From Piper betle (taxonomy: Eukaryota; Streptophyta; Magnoliopsida; Piperales; Piperaceae): a DNA stretch of 64,000 bases. The translations under genes were made by a program, and so were the position numbers. The stretch lies in contig JAURVB010013594.1 in the NCBI GenBank assembly GCA_033002965.1, positions 1 through 64,000 of the forward strand. Direction: 5' to 3'. The notes below the pieces were generated by a model. The model did not search any database, was not told where the DNA came from, and saw only the letters and a list, made by a program, of their open reading frames with translations. Below are positions 36,484-49,833 of this stretch, one piece after another (position 1 is the stretch's first letter; the number at the start of each line of letters is the position of its first letter).

Positions 36484-39400
36484 TGTAACATCCCAATTCA
36501 GCTCGAAGAATGAACCAAATTTTAATGTGATAATTCGAAAAGCTATTCATTAGACTACTAGCGTACAAATTTTATTGAAGGAGATTTCAACCCTCAAAGA
36601 GGTTTAAGATGGTAACCTTATAGAACTTACATACATATCACGTGCTGACCATACTACCATAGAAAGATTCCAACTCCTAAGGCTCATAATATAGCTGCTC
36701 CGATTCACAAGAGAGGCAACACCTTCCTTGCATCTAAGAGGGTGACTTTACAGATGCAATGATCACTTCAAGCTACCTAAAGGCAACATCTCCAATATAG
36801 CTAAGAGGTTCAGCTTTTCATAATGCGGATAGATGATCCGGTTCTTATACTTAGTTTCAACGTTTGAGTTAGGTAACTTATTTGTTAGATGATGCTAATC
36901 TTGCAGTAAAGTAAACACTAAGTCGTGATTAGCTGTTTCACATACCCCGCATACATAAATTAAATACTAAGAGGCATCATCACGTGTCAGGGTGTCAAAC
37001 CCTAACACTTGGACTTTATGTGGACCCTTCAAGTGGCATGAACTATAAGCTCCTCTAGTTCACATTTTTCTATTACACATACACAACTACATCTAAATAC
37101 GTCCCGCATATCTTCATTGCTCATCGACATGTTCCAGGACTTTGAAGCTAACACGCCCTGTAGACATTTGTTAGAATGCCCCAAAGTTAACACCTTACAC
37201 ATTGATAATAATAATATAATAATAAATCACAAACCACTCGTAGCATATCAAGTACACTAACATAGGCTTTATGTCACCTGCCCATTGTGCCCCAAAATCC
37301 CGAAATAAATAAGTCATATAGCGCAAATACATGGGTCTGATACAAAACTAAGCACAATACAAAGACATGTATCATCCCCACCCATTAGCCTATTGATCCA
37401 TCCACCTTTGTCGATCACAAACATGAGCACTCACCTACGTACATATAGATAAAGTAGTTAATCAAACAATCCAAAAATTACTGATAGTAGGCTTAGGTAA
37501 GGGCTAATATCATAAACTTTCTTAATTTTTTGATTCGAAAACCATAAAGGGATCTCTTCCTTGAAGTTTGTTAACTTGCAGAAAAATCAGCTAAATGGTT
37601 CAGCATTGGAGAGATCCGATAAAACGCCACCGACATCAACCTACATCTAAAACTCAGTGTAAACCTCACTCATGGAGCCAAGTTGCAACACCCCAATTTC
37701 GGTTCACCTATGAACTGGATCAGAAATGTTATGATCGAGTCAAGTCATGTTTAATATTGTTGGTCAGTAAGGCTCGATCGATAAAATAAATCAAAATAAC
37801 CCTCTTGGTATCATGAGAATGGAAGACATTGTCAAATAAGTTTCAAAGCACATCAAATATAAATAAATGCAAGAAAGTAAATACTGTGTTGAGCTCAATT
37901 GTGTGTAGCATTTACCTGCCCTCCCACCAAAGTCGACTCAGGATTTGCATGACCTACACATATTATATGAAAACCGTCAGTAACGAATGTCACTGGTCCG
38001 AAAAATAACTAATACAATCTGGCAAATAGGTATTCCATTACCCATGAAAACTTATGAAACTTCAAGATAGACTCACACTGGGCAGTAAGCAAACATACTT
38101 AAGCAATTGCCGGCTCACATGCATGGGTCATAATCATATTCATACATACATACAGCGCTTACGCCCTCACACCTTCTATATCACCCGCCAGGGTACTTGA
38201 GTGGAAAAAGGAACAGTTAAGTTAGTGCCACATATTCTGGAAATGCGCTGCATTATGCAGTACCATCATACACCGTACTACCTCATGGTTTGAAAGAGTA
38301 CTAGTGCGATTCATACATATCTCCATACTGCTCACTCTCTTATTCGTGAAATCTATAAAAATATGCGTACTTATATAATAGGCTTAGGAAAGAGCATTAT
38401 ATCATAAATTTATGGAGCTTAAGTTCGAAAACCAACAAGGGATCTCATCCTTGTAGTTTTATTAAACATGCGTAGAAAATACGGCTAAATGGCCCAACAT
38501 CGGAGGGATCTGATAAAACACCTTCGATGCCGTTGTACGTATAAAACACGATCAAACTCTACACGCAAGGAGTGGTGCAAAGAGAAACAGAGTCCTACAG
38601 ACCTATGGTCCAAGCTCCAAGTGTATCTGCACATCTACGGCGAGCTCGGACTCCGAAACCTACATCGGAACCCACTACTAAATAAAATACTAACATCTCT
38701 ATATGATGTATGCTCGTGGTATGTGCTCATATGATCAATACATCATAACAAAGAAAACAATACTAACAAACCTATAACTAAACATGTGGCATGCAAATGA
38801 AGACATAATAATAATAATAAATAATAAATAATAAATAAATAAAGGAAATGCATTCATAGATAATTAGATAAATAATAAGTGCATAAACATGAACAATACT
38901 CTAATCATAAAATGATAATATAATTATATTATATATATATATAGGTAAACACGAGTAGATATCAACGTATACTCGTGTCAGTAAACATATAAATAAATAA
39001 ATATATATATAATAATTCAATATATAAATAGTTAATACTTATTAATCATGAATATTAATAATATCATAGTCATACATTACAAGCATACATAATTAAATAT
39101 AAATAAACAATAACATACTCATAACGAACAAATATATATATATGACTAATATTCATAAGTAAATATAATGTTAATAATAACAAATAATCATATAAACATT
39201 CATCATATATGATAAACATATAAATAAAAATAAATAAATAATAATGAATAATTAATTAATTAAAACAATAAATAAAGAAAAATCATCATAACATCTAATC
39301 ATGCTAAATCATGTGAATATACATCTAAAATAATGTAAGAGTTTTCGAATTACCAAAAACAGTAGAGAAACAACCAAAAACAAGCTGAATCGGACTGAAC

Positions 39401-41099
39401 CAAGTTGAACCAGACCAAACCGAAAGTGCTGAACCAACTCGGTCTGGGTTAACTGGAAAACTGGGCTGGTTATTGGGTGTACATGAACTTGGGTTCGGAC
39501 TAGCGGACTCGACTTGGCCAGGTGGACGCGGTTGAGGGAAGGGGGCATAGGCAGGTAAACGGGCCGAACAAGGGCGATTGTGCCCGTCATAGGAATACAT
39601 CCACGGCGGCGCGGCAGAGGCTGTCATCAGTTGCGATCGAAAGAGGGGAGGACAGGCAACGTGATGGCAGTGATGACCGATGGAGTCTGGTCCCTGGTCG
39701 GCCGAAAAATGGCCGGAAAGGGGGCGGATAGCCGCTGGGTGCAGTGACGTTGGCGGCGGCGATCTCGGCCATGGCAATGGTCGTGAGTGGCCTCAAAATG
39801 TGGATCTCGGGGAGGGTAAGCCATCAAGATGGTCGGCTTCATTGAAGGACACTCTCTGGCACTAGAAAATGGCCCAAAATGGTGGCGGCGGAAAACGAGT
39901 CTGAAAACACCATCGCCAGCGGCTATTGCGGCGGCTCCATTGGTGATGACAGGTACAGACTGGTAGCTGGCTGCAAGATGGTCACGGCCGTACCGATGCA
40001 GTGGCCGGAGGAGGGCCAGGGTGTTGCTGGTGGCAAGCCAAAGTGGTGGCCGCGTAGGGGTGTAACCCTGAAAATGGGAATAAAAATAGCTGGGTGAGTG
40101 AATTTAACACTGAGTGAATGGCTCACATCATGCCATGTGGCACAATCCAGACATCCGACAACTCATAGCCTAGTGGCTTCCACCTATGGGTATATGCAAT
40201 ATACATATGGACGGAAAGCTCAGATCGAGACCGTCTTGAGTTAAAACTGACTCGAGTCCTAAAAGTGATTCTATAGGCGGGGATCGAGGCAAAAAATGCT
40301 AAATGGGGCTCGATTCAGAGCTGGGCCCACATGGGCAATATCAAGTGATCTGAAATTCCTGTGCTGCATGCAAATGAAACACCAGAAAATCCCAAACAAA
40401 TACTAAACACTGCAACGGCATAGATCTAGGCCTAAAATCTTGGCTAAATGAATACTAAACGCTGCAACGGCATAGATCTAGGCCTAAAATCCTGGCTAAC
40501 ACATACAAACAACTCTATGCACCTCTATATACATTGATAACTCATGCTCTTATCATCTGCATGTCGGGCATACTCAGCTATTGTAACATGCTCATACAGC
40601 CATCTGAACCTCATACTCATGTTCTTAATATTGTTCTGGCTCGAGCTTACTCGAATCGACTCGAGACTACTAGAACTGGACAAAACTAAGAAGGGTAAAA
40701 CCCTAACACAAAAAATGGGGTTTTACATAAGTAGAGATGAAGTAGAAGAGTCCTTCGAACTTGAAAGAGTCAAGCTCCTCTCCTAACTTGGAAAGCTTAC
40801 TCCGCGCACCCTAGGATCGCTTCACATAGCTTAATTATCTTACTTATTGGAGTGTTAAACCTCATTGGGTAACCTTAGTTAGGGTTTGGTGTTTCAAGTA
40901 CCCTTAGTGAAAAGTATCATACCTAATATTTCATCAAGTAAGACTTATCCGGATAATTTTTCGAATGAGCCAAACAATCTCTAAGTGGGCTCACTTTTGG
41001 ACCAGTTGGCTCTAACACCTAAGGGGTTGGTGTGAAAATTACCAAGTTCTAGCCCATGGGCCAATATGCTAAATAAGGCTCACTAAGGACATGCTAAGG
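36484..41099 (-). mobile_element. Family III LTR, split by family II LTR
   Basis: Parts 36484-37683 and 40728-41099 match consecutive stretches of the family III copy at 42335-44340: start TGTAACATCCCAATT, 'gtggcatgaactataagctcctc' (37032), then after the insertion 'gagtccttcgaacttgaaagag', the counterpart of 43900-43930. The break falls at the point matching 'ggagtcaagtatagatc' (43880). It is cut at 41099 by the family IV fragment. Confidence 0.75.
37684..40727 (-). mobile_element. Family II solo LTR nested in family III LTR
   Basis: 3044 bp; minus-strand start TGTAAAACCCC (at 40727), end GGGGTGTTGCA (at 37684). Flanks CAAGT (37679-37683) and TAAGT (40728-40732) are a TSD with one mismatch. 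Contains stem-loops at 38498-38529 and about 38424-38445, an AT-rich (AATA)n region 38800-39290 and a GC-rich leader 39500-40060. Solo, no internal domain. Confidence 0.88.
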
Positions 41100-42334
41100 T
41101 GTAATGACCCGACCTTTTCGAGTCACTACCCAAGTGTTACAATATAAAACTAAGTGTCTCATAAATTAATTTTTTATTAATTTATCAACATCGTAAATAA
41201 ACCCCTGACTTAAAATTTTGTTTAAAAAATGCAAATTAAATTTATATGCAAAGAATTAGTTAAAATTCAAATTCTAAGTCATGCCATGAAACAAAATATA
41301 AGATAATCAATACTCGGAATCAACTAAGACCCATGAAACGAACCGAAATCCCACTGCTATGAAACAAACCAAAAATATAATAACAACTAAAGCAAGAAAA
41401 ATCAATAGTTTGATGACAAAGTCCTCCAGCTGTCAACCCATCCATATATTTACAAGAAACAAGTCAATATATTCCATAATATCATTAATCGAGTCTTTTA
41501 GTGATTATGAGCCTATGTTGGGCTCTAATTATGCCAGAAGGGGTGGCCGCCTCATCTAGCTACAATCTCATGTATGCGCACACATGCTACCTGACCCACG
41601 GCTTATAATTACCGATATTTGCTATTGACTCAACATCTCGGTATCACAAGTGCATGAAGAGTCGTCTTGTGCCATTGCACCCTCTCACCTTTTTTGGCAT
41701 GAGGGCAAGTATTTCATCTTTCAAAAAATTTTATGGGTGCGCCTATGTAGGACTGAGTCAATTCCTTAACCTTGGTTGCGCTCAGTGCATGGTGATCGAA
41801 TCTGGGCTCAGGCCAACCAAGGCTGCCAAAAATGAATATACAACATTTCAAATAATTATACGGACCTAGAAATATGATGAGGCACCATAATAGCAACGAG
41901 AAGTCTAATCTAGGAGTCACAAATAGTTTATACATTAACACGTATAATTCCTTAATCTAATGCATGAAATGATATGATATGCGACACTTAACTATACATA
42001 AAAGAACAACAATAAAATATATCCCACAACAATTAGTTAATCATATGGTTAATTACTTATAAGTGAACAATAATAATTTAATATTTAATTAATTGACACC
42101 AGCTAAATTTATATGGTCACACAAATAATTAATCATTATCAGGAAAAATCAAAACATGCCAAAAACTACTTGGACTCATAAGGATGTCAATATTTATCAC
42201 CCATAAATTAATCATTAATCATATATAATAGTGAACAAAATATTAAAATGGGTAAACAAATGATAATTCCTTAAATGATTAAAATATACTAATAGGTAAG
42301 CTATCTATATTCTAACTCATAAATTGATACTCTA
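41100..42334 (-). mobile_element. Family IV LTR fragment
   Basis: Begins TGTAATGACCCGACC, the reverse of the family IV end at 60645. The stretch 41720-41900 is the reverse complement, with changes, of 58890-59075 ('ttgactcagtct', 'cgatcaccatgca', 'aaatgttgta'). It lacks the higher-order minisatellite of the copy at 56.9 kb and is cut at 42335 by family III. Confidence 0.7.
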
Positions 42335-45184
42335 TGTAACACCCCAATTCCGCCCAAAGGAATGGGCTGAATCGTGATATCATAATTTGGAAGCTACTTG
42401 TTGGGCTATCGCATACAAACTTTACGGAAGTGGATCTCAACCCTCCGTGGAGGCTTAAGATGGGCACCAGGCTTGGTTTTCATAGAATGCATGAAGAGTT
42501 CGTACTACAAAGGAGGATCTTAGACTTAAAGGAATCATATATGAAGACCCCTAGTCATAATAGACGTAGAATCTACCCTGCGACTCTGAGTGGTGACTTT
42601 AAAAATATAATGATCACTCCCAACTGTAGAAGAAGCACACCCTTGCTATAGTTTTGAGGTTGCATGCTGTTGCGTATATCATATTCTTACAACTGAGTAC
42701 AAATGATTGGCTTAGGTCTTCTTATTACTTACATGAAGATAATGCGAGGATTTAAATAAGGGTCATGGTTACCTATTCCACATACCCTATGCGAGCAATA
42801 ATTAAAGTGTCAAAGAATTACATAGCATCATTGAGTATCAGGGCATCAAACCCTAAAAAGTGGACATCACGTGGGTCTTTAAGTGGTGTGAACTATAAGC
42901 TCCTCCACCCACATTATTTTAACTTACAAACAGTTGTAGTCAAATACGTTTCGTATACTTGACTTAGCTCCTCGTCATGTTCCAGAACTCTGGGGATTAT
43001 ATACCTTATAGACGATGGTTAGCCTTGCCCCAAAGTATTATAACTCTACAGTAAAATATAATAATATAAAGATAAAACATGCTAGCACAACCATCATGAC
43101 ATACATCTGAATCATACAAGGTTCACATAGTTAGGCCATATGCCTATCATATAGTCATCCACAAAATACATGGTCTAAAACAAACAACACACCACAGGGC
43201 CCCCACCACCACCGCCACTGAACCATCAGATCCATGCACCTAGGTCAACCAATGCCAGGGAACCTCACCTATATATAGTAGAAAATCACGTCAGTAATCA
43301 AATAAATTTGATTACCGATCCGAATAACTACTGATAAAATAGAAAGCTAGCAAATGGGTATTCCATTACCCACGAAAACATAGGAAACTTTAGAATTGTC
43401 TCCCACTGGGCTGTAAGCAAACATACTTAAACAAGTGCCGACACGCATGGGTGACTAATATTCACATTCATACATACAATACTTATGCCCTCACATCGTC
43501 CATATGACACCGGCCATGATACTCGAGTGACAAAATGAACAATTAAGCTAGTACCATAAATTCTAGAAATGTACTGCAATATGCAGTACCCTCATACTCT
43601 GCACTACTTCAGGGTTTGAGGAGTACTAGTGGGGTCCATACATCCCGTAACACTCTTAGTAGTAAAAGCCGTAAACCCTCATTTTTATACATATAGGCTT
43701 AGGAGATGGTTTAATACTTAGTTTCTTAATCTTATATTTTGAAAACCATCAAGGGGTCTCAACCTTGAAGTTTTGTTAAACATGTGTAGAAAACAAGGCT
43801 AAATGACCCAACATTGGATGGATCCAATAAAATGCTGCCGATGTTGTCCTACGTCTAAAACACACATAAACTCGATATGCATGGAGTCAAGTATAGATCT
43901 AGCAAAGGGAGAGTTCAATGGACTTGGATGAGTAGAGCTCCGTATTCTAGTCGGTGAGCTCACCTACGATACCTAATACAAAGATGGTACCGAATAAGAA
44001 TCAAGTCACATCGGCATGCAAAATGAGGCAAAGCCCCCACACAAGTTCAACACTTAACATCACTTAATTATATTAATTAGGTCCTAAGTGGAGTGTTAAA
44101 CATTATTAGGTAACTTAATTAAGGTTTTGGTTTCATGTTCACTTAGTGGGCTTTAATCAATTCTATGGTTTTAATTGAATGGGCTTACCAGATGATTTTT
44201 TGGAAGGGCCTAACAATGTCCAAATGGGCTGAAATTTGGATGGGTTGGCACTTACACTCTAAGGTTCATAGGTAAATTCCACCATGGCTGTCCTATTGGC
44301 CAATCAAGGGATACAAGGCCCATTAAGCTCGGCCCTAAGGTTCTAGAACAGTGTTCCTAGGCTGCGCACCAATTTTGTAATTGTTGGTTCATGGGCTAGA
44401 GGACTCCAAATAGCCTTTGGTCAGTGGGCCTAGTTAGCTAACACAAAGAGCCTGATCCCATTAAGAGTTATGCCCAAGTACTTTTTAAATGGTCCTATGT
44501 GGGTTTTACATGTTGGGTTGCTGGATGGGCTATTTCTGGAACATATCTTGACTCTAACAAATTTGAAATTCAAAAATAAAATTGGGAACCTACCCAAATG
44601 GCACCAAAATTTGACACGTTGTTACTGAGACATAGGGTAAGGTGTGGACCAAGTTGCACTGAAATCCAATACACTTAAACCTATTTTAAGGTAATGTACA
44701 ACTAGAGTGAAATGAAATTAGGGTTTTCCTGCATCTTTACACTATCCGGGTAAACCCATCCAAAACATACATACATTATTTATACCCATTCCCAAAATTT
44801 ATACTCCAAGGAAGAAGAAGAATCCCAAAGAGAGGAGAAGAAGGTTGTTCAAGGTGAGGAGGGAAGGAAAATTGGTGAAAAGGTGAGGGAAGGGATGAAT
44901 TTTATAAAAAAATGGTGGTTGACATGGTTATGTGATAGGTATGGGTGTCAAACCTAAAGTGGTATGAGTTGGATAAGGAGGTTTGGGTCAGCTTGGTGAT
45001 ATCATAGGTGTGGATGTCATACCTAAAAAAGTAGGGGTTGAATTATATAAAGATGTATTAGTTGGGTTAGGTAAAGAGTTATGGATTGGGTTAGCCCAGC
45101 CCAAAAACATAGGATTTTTACCGTAAAACGATTGGGCCCACCTTGGGAATCACACTAGAGATCCCAAAAGGGGTTAGGATGTTG
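42335..45184 (-). mobile_element. Family III LTR (3' LTR of minus-strand gypsy element)
   Basis: Starts TGTAACACCCC and runs through stem-loops 43294-43315, 43749-43768 and 43810-43845. About 45180 it jumps directly to integrase sequence, so the last few hundred bases of LTR and the polypurine tract seen at 60780-61115 are deleted here. It includes the uninterrupted site 'gatatcataggtgtgg' (about 44997), where the family IV LTR sits in the other copy. Confidence 0.8.
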
Positions 45185-45790
45185 GGCACATACTTCTTTA
45201 GCACCTATACCGGGTGCACTGCTAATAGACTGGGTGGGAGTGCAAGCTTGTATGTAATCTCTCCCTCACGTCTCAATACCTCAAGCGGGCCAATATACCT
45301 TGGACTCAATTTTCCCTGCCTCCCAAAACTCATGCCTCCTTTAGTCAGTGAGACTTTCAGGAAAATGTGATCCTCAAGGGCGAAATGAAGCAAGCCTGGG
45401 CCTACTAACAACGGCTCACTGCCCTCTAGCCAACACAAGGGTGATTTACACAGCCTACCATATAATGCCTCAATGGGTGCCATCCCTATACTAGCTTGGT
45501 AGCTATTGTTATATGCAAACTCCACCAAAGGAAGATGCTCCTCCCATGGTCCACCGAAGTCCATCACACACAACCAAAGCAAATCCTCCAAGATCTAAAT
45601 CATCCTCTCGGACTGGTATTTGATCTGTACATGATAGGCTATACTAAACTTGGTCTCCATCCCAAGTTTTTGTTGGAAAGATCTTCAGAAGGAAGAGGTG
45701 AAGGTCCCTATTTGATACAATCTCCCTAGTAACTCCGTGGAGTCTAACAATTTGGTCCTGGTATAATCTAGCCAATGTAGGCACAGGATA
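45185..45790 (-). pseudogene. Gypsy integrase remnant
   Basis: Minus-strand translation: TLARLYQDQIVRLHGV and IVSNRD (core Asp region; the usual SDRD is NRD) from 45790 downward. Then LPLVEFAYNNSYQAS, MAPIEALYGRLCKSPLCW, a DHIFLKVSLTKGG block, KLSPRYIGP and LALPPSLLAVHPV. Roughly 40 residues between the tryptophan region and DHIFLKV are missing. Interrupted upstream by the LTR I insertion at 45791. Inactive. Confidence 0.85.
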
Positions 45791-47892
45791 TGTAACACCT
45801 GTGATTCGATCCAGGATTTTATAATCTAAATCTATTGGTTCGACGATTATTTTTAGTCGGGTCAATTTCAAAACACATGTACAAAGCCGAGGCCAGTCTT
45901 TTGTTATAAACCATGAGAGTCATGTGTGCCCAAGTATATGATGATAACGTCTGTAAGACAACAGTAGAAAGAGTTATTTGAATATATGAGAGTACGCGTA
46001 GATTTTCTTTATTTATTTTAATTAGATTGTAGAATTATTTTTAGGGCGAATAATGCATTATGATGCGCTACAGGCAGTTTGGGTGGGTTATTAGTTATAG
46101 AGCATGTCATTGTAATATTGTGTATATTATGTTTTACGGGATTTTTCCCTATTTTTTAAGATTTTTTTAAAAATTATTACGAGCTAGTATTATTTTCTAG
46201 AGTCAAAGATGAGTCAAGTTTTAATTACAAGATGACCATTTATTTTTCTCACTGACCATTCATTTTTCTCACTGACCATTTATTTTTCTTACCGACCATT
46301 CATTTTTCTCACCGACCATTCATTTTTCTCATTGACCATTTGCTTTTCTCCCCGACCACTCATTTTCTCAGTGACTACTAGTTTTCTTCCACCCTGACAT
46401 CTATTTATTCCACACCTCCGACACTGTCACCATCCAACAAGCCACCATCCTCCTCACCCAACTTCCTTCTTCATTTTTCTCCCTTCCCTCTTCCCCACAA
46501 TCCTCACTCGAGCCAACCACAAACTTGTCGCCGTCACCACATGACTGACAATTAGGTATAGAAATTTATTCGATTTTATTTGATTGTTTTATGATTTTGG
46601 TGTGATTGTAAATAGATGTTGATTTAAATTTAAATGCATGTTAACAGATGATAATAATAAATTAGAGTTTGAATTTAAATGCATGTAAATAGATGTGGTC
46701 TTGTATGGATTGATGAAGAGTGTAGCATTCATGCATTATACTGGGCGTTAGTATTTAGTCTTGATGTGTAGGTACGGAGTAGGAGCTCGCCGCCTAGGCG
46801 CAAGGACACGCTCGGAGCTTCTACCAGGTCTGTTAGGACTCATTTCTATTTTACGCTTTATTCTATTGTGTATTATTTTATTACTTGCAGGATGAGTTAA
46901 GTGGCGTTTTATCGAATCACACTTAACCCGGGTCATTTATTCGATCGATCTTTCAGATTAATAACCCTCGAGGATGAGATCCCTCGAGTATGTTTTCGAA
47001 AACAAGATCCACCACAAGTTGCCTTCAGGCTTATTATATAAATCCCTTCCCAAGACCTATATAGTTGTTTTATCGAGTTTTCAATGAGACGAGAGATGGA
47101 CAAAACCGACTCACTACGTACCATAGAGCAGGTGCACGTGCCAGTCAAAGCGGGCTCTGGATTAGTGAGCAGGTTGTTCCAATCTCGAGGGATCCTGACA
47201 ACTCCCATTTTGAGTTCCTCGAAACCCGGAGAAACGTGGAGGTTTACAAGTACTATTTAGTAGAGCGCATGTCTAAACTTGTGGTTCAAAGGGTACTAAA
47301 GGCAACTGTCTGAGAGTACTCGGTCTTCGTGCTCAAGGCTAAGAGAAATTATGGAGGTAAGAAGAGGGCTTAGGATATACTAGTAATCCCGAGGGACCAG
47401 AAAATGAAATGAGAAAATGCCGAGAGAGGCATCAGCAGCAGCAGTAGTAGAGCAGTTAGTTTAGGATGTTACCAAGTCTGCAGCCTAGTGGCTCCTCAGT
47501 AGTTGCCCTTCAGAGAGTTCATGAGAAGTATATGAATATTTTTCTTCATATGAGAGTTTGCTCTCATAGCCAGTTTGATATTAGTTATATTTTGGACCAG
47601 TAACACTCGTTACTGACGTGTTTTTATAATATATGTAGGTGATGATCATGAGTTGGATGAGCTAGCCTGGACGAAGGAGCAGTGATGTCTCTTGCACACA
47701 TGCACATGCACCGATCGAATGTTTGTTTATGATTGTTTTAATTGTGTTGTTATGTTATTATGAACCATGAAAATACTTATGATGAAGACTGTGGTAAATA
47801 GAAATGGATAATGATATTATGAGTTAAAACAATATATTAGTGTGCAAGTCGAATGATAAAAGTGAAATGTGAATACAAACGAACAGGTGGGT
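45791..47892 (+). mobile_element. Family I LTR, truncated at 3' end, minisatellite subtype
   Basis: Starts TGTAACACCTGTGATTCGA (family I start, altered) and holds family stem-loops at about 46895, 46969 and 47598-47615. It stops at 'aacaggtgggt' (47892), just where other copies continue 'ggcccttattgcac'. The missing end abuts the start of a family II LTR. A minisatellite replaces the GC-rich leader. Confidence 0.8.
46243..46375. repeat. 20-bp minisatellite inside family I LTR
   Basis: About seven copies of a unit close to CATTTTTCTCACTGAC, reverse complement of the unit at 34958-35080, at the equivalent LTR position. Confidence 0.85.
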
Positions 47893-49286
47893 TGTAACAC
47901 CCCGATTACGGTTCACATAATAATTGAATCAGAAATGCTATGATCAAGTCGAGTCATGTTTAAAGTTGGTTGTTGATAAGACTCAATCGATAAAATAAAT
48001 CGAAACAACCCACTTGGTGTCATGAGGATGGAAGACATCGTTAAATATACGTCAAAACACATTGAATATAAATAAAACCAATAAAGTAAATAACTGCATT
48101 GAGCTCAAGTGTGTGTAGTGTTTATCTGTCCTCCCACCAAAGTTGACATAGGATTTCAAGACTGACATATATAATATGGAAAACGCCAGTAACAACTGTT
48201 ATTGGTCTGAAAAATAATTAATACAAACTGGCAAATGGATATTCTATTACCCACGAAAACTTATGAAACTTCAGAATTGCCTCACACTGAGCGGTAAGCA
48301 AACATATTTGAACAAGTGTTAGCTCACATTCACAGCAAATGTTCATATTCATACATACAATACTTATGCCCTCACATCTTCCATATTTCTCCCACCACTG
48401 AATTCGAGTGGCAAAAGGAATAGTTAAGTTAGTGCAAAAAATTCTAAAAATGTGCTGCATTACACAGTACCTCATACACTGCACTACCTCAGGGTTTGAA
48501 GGAGTACTAGTGTGATCCATACATATCTCCGTACCTCTCGCTCTCTTATTCGTGAAATTCAGTAAAAATGCGGCTACTTATATAATAGGCTTAGGAAAGA
48601 GGCTTGTATGATATATTTCTGGAGCTTCAGTTCAAAAACCAACAATGGATCTCATCCTTATAGTTTTATTAAACATGTGTAGAAACATGACTAAGTGGCC
48701 CGACATCAGAAGGATATGATAAAACACCGCCGATGTTGTCATACGTCTAAAACATGGTTAAACTCGACATGCAAGGAGTCAAACAGAGAGGGAGAGTCCT
48801 ACGAACCTGTGGTCTAAGCTCCAAGTGCATCTGCACATCTACAGCGAGCTCAGACTCCGAAACCTACATCTGAACCCACTACTAAGTAAAATATTAACAT
48901 TTCTATATGATGCATGCTCGTGGTGTGTGCTCATTTCATTAATACATCCTAATAAAGAAAACAGTGCTAACAAACCTATAACTAAACATGTGGCATAAAG
49001 ATCGATATATAATAGTAAAAAATAATAAATAAATAAATAAACAAGAAAATACACTCATAGATAATTAGATAAGTAATAAATACATAAACATGAACAATAC
49101 TCTAATCATAAAATAATACTATAATTATACTATATAAATATACGAGTAAACATGAATAAATATCAACATATACTCGTGTTAGTAAATATATAAATATATA
49201 TAATAATATATAATAATTAATAAATAAATAAACAAATAGTTAATACTCATTAATCATGAATATTAATAATATCATAGTCATACAAT

Positions 49287-49436
49287 ACAAGTAGGGCTGC
49301 TAAACGAGTGAGCGAGCCAAGTTCGTCTTGTGTTCGAACTCGGTTCGAGTAGTTCGATGTTTGTTTGAACTCTCGCTCGAGATCGAACGAGTTTTGAACA
49401 TGCATGCTGGAGCTCGACTCGAATATTTTTATGTGA
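49287..49436. mobile_element. Short hAT-like/MITE fragment
   Basis: About 150 bp absent from the other family II copies. Begins TAGGGCTGCTAAACGAG and contains GAGCGAGCC and repeated TTCGAACTCG/CTCGAC motifs, a pattern common in plant repeats with hAT-type ends (TAGGG-TG). No intact terminal inverted repeat or 8-bp TSD seen. Confidence 0.4.
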
Positions 49437-49741
49437 GTAAATATCAATATATACTCGTGTTAGTAAACATATAAATTAATAATATATATTAGTTCAATAA
49501 ATAAACAAACAAATAGTCAATACTCATTAATCATGAATATTAATAATATTATAGTCATACAATACAACTTACAAGAACACATAATTAAATACAAATAAAT
49601 AATAACATGCAAATAAATAAATATATACATATATATATATATATATGCAATTTGGTAAACATAATAAAACTAATATTAATAAGTAAATATAATATAATAA
49701 TAACAAATAATCATGTAAACATTCATCTTATATGATAAACA

Positions 49742-49747
49742 TATAAA

Positions 49748-49778
<31 letters not shown>

Positions 49779-49833
49779 AAGAATAAATAAATATAAATAA
49801 ATATAAATAAATATAAATAAATAAATAAATAGA
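49742..49833. repeat. (AAAT)n microsatellite
   Basis: Roughly 20 tetranucleotide units with a few interruptions, inside the AT-rich part of the family II LTR. Confidence 0.9.
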
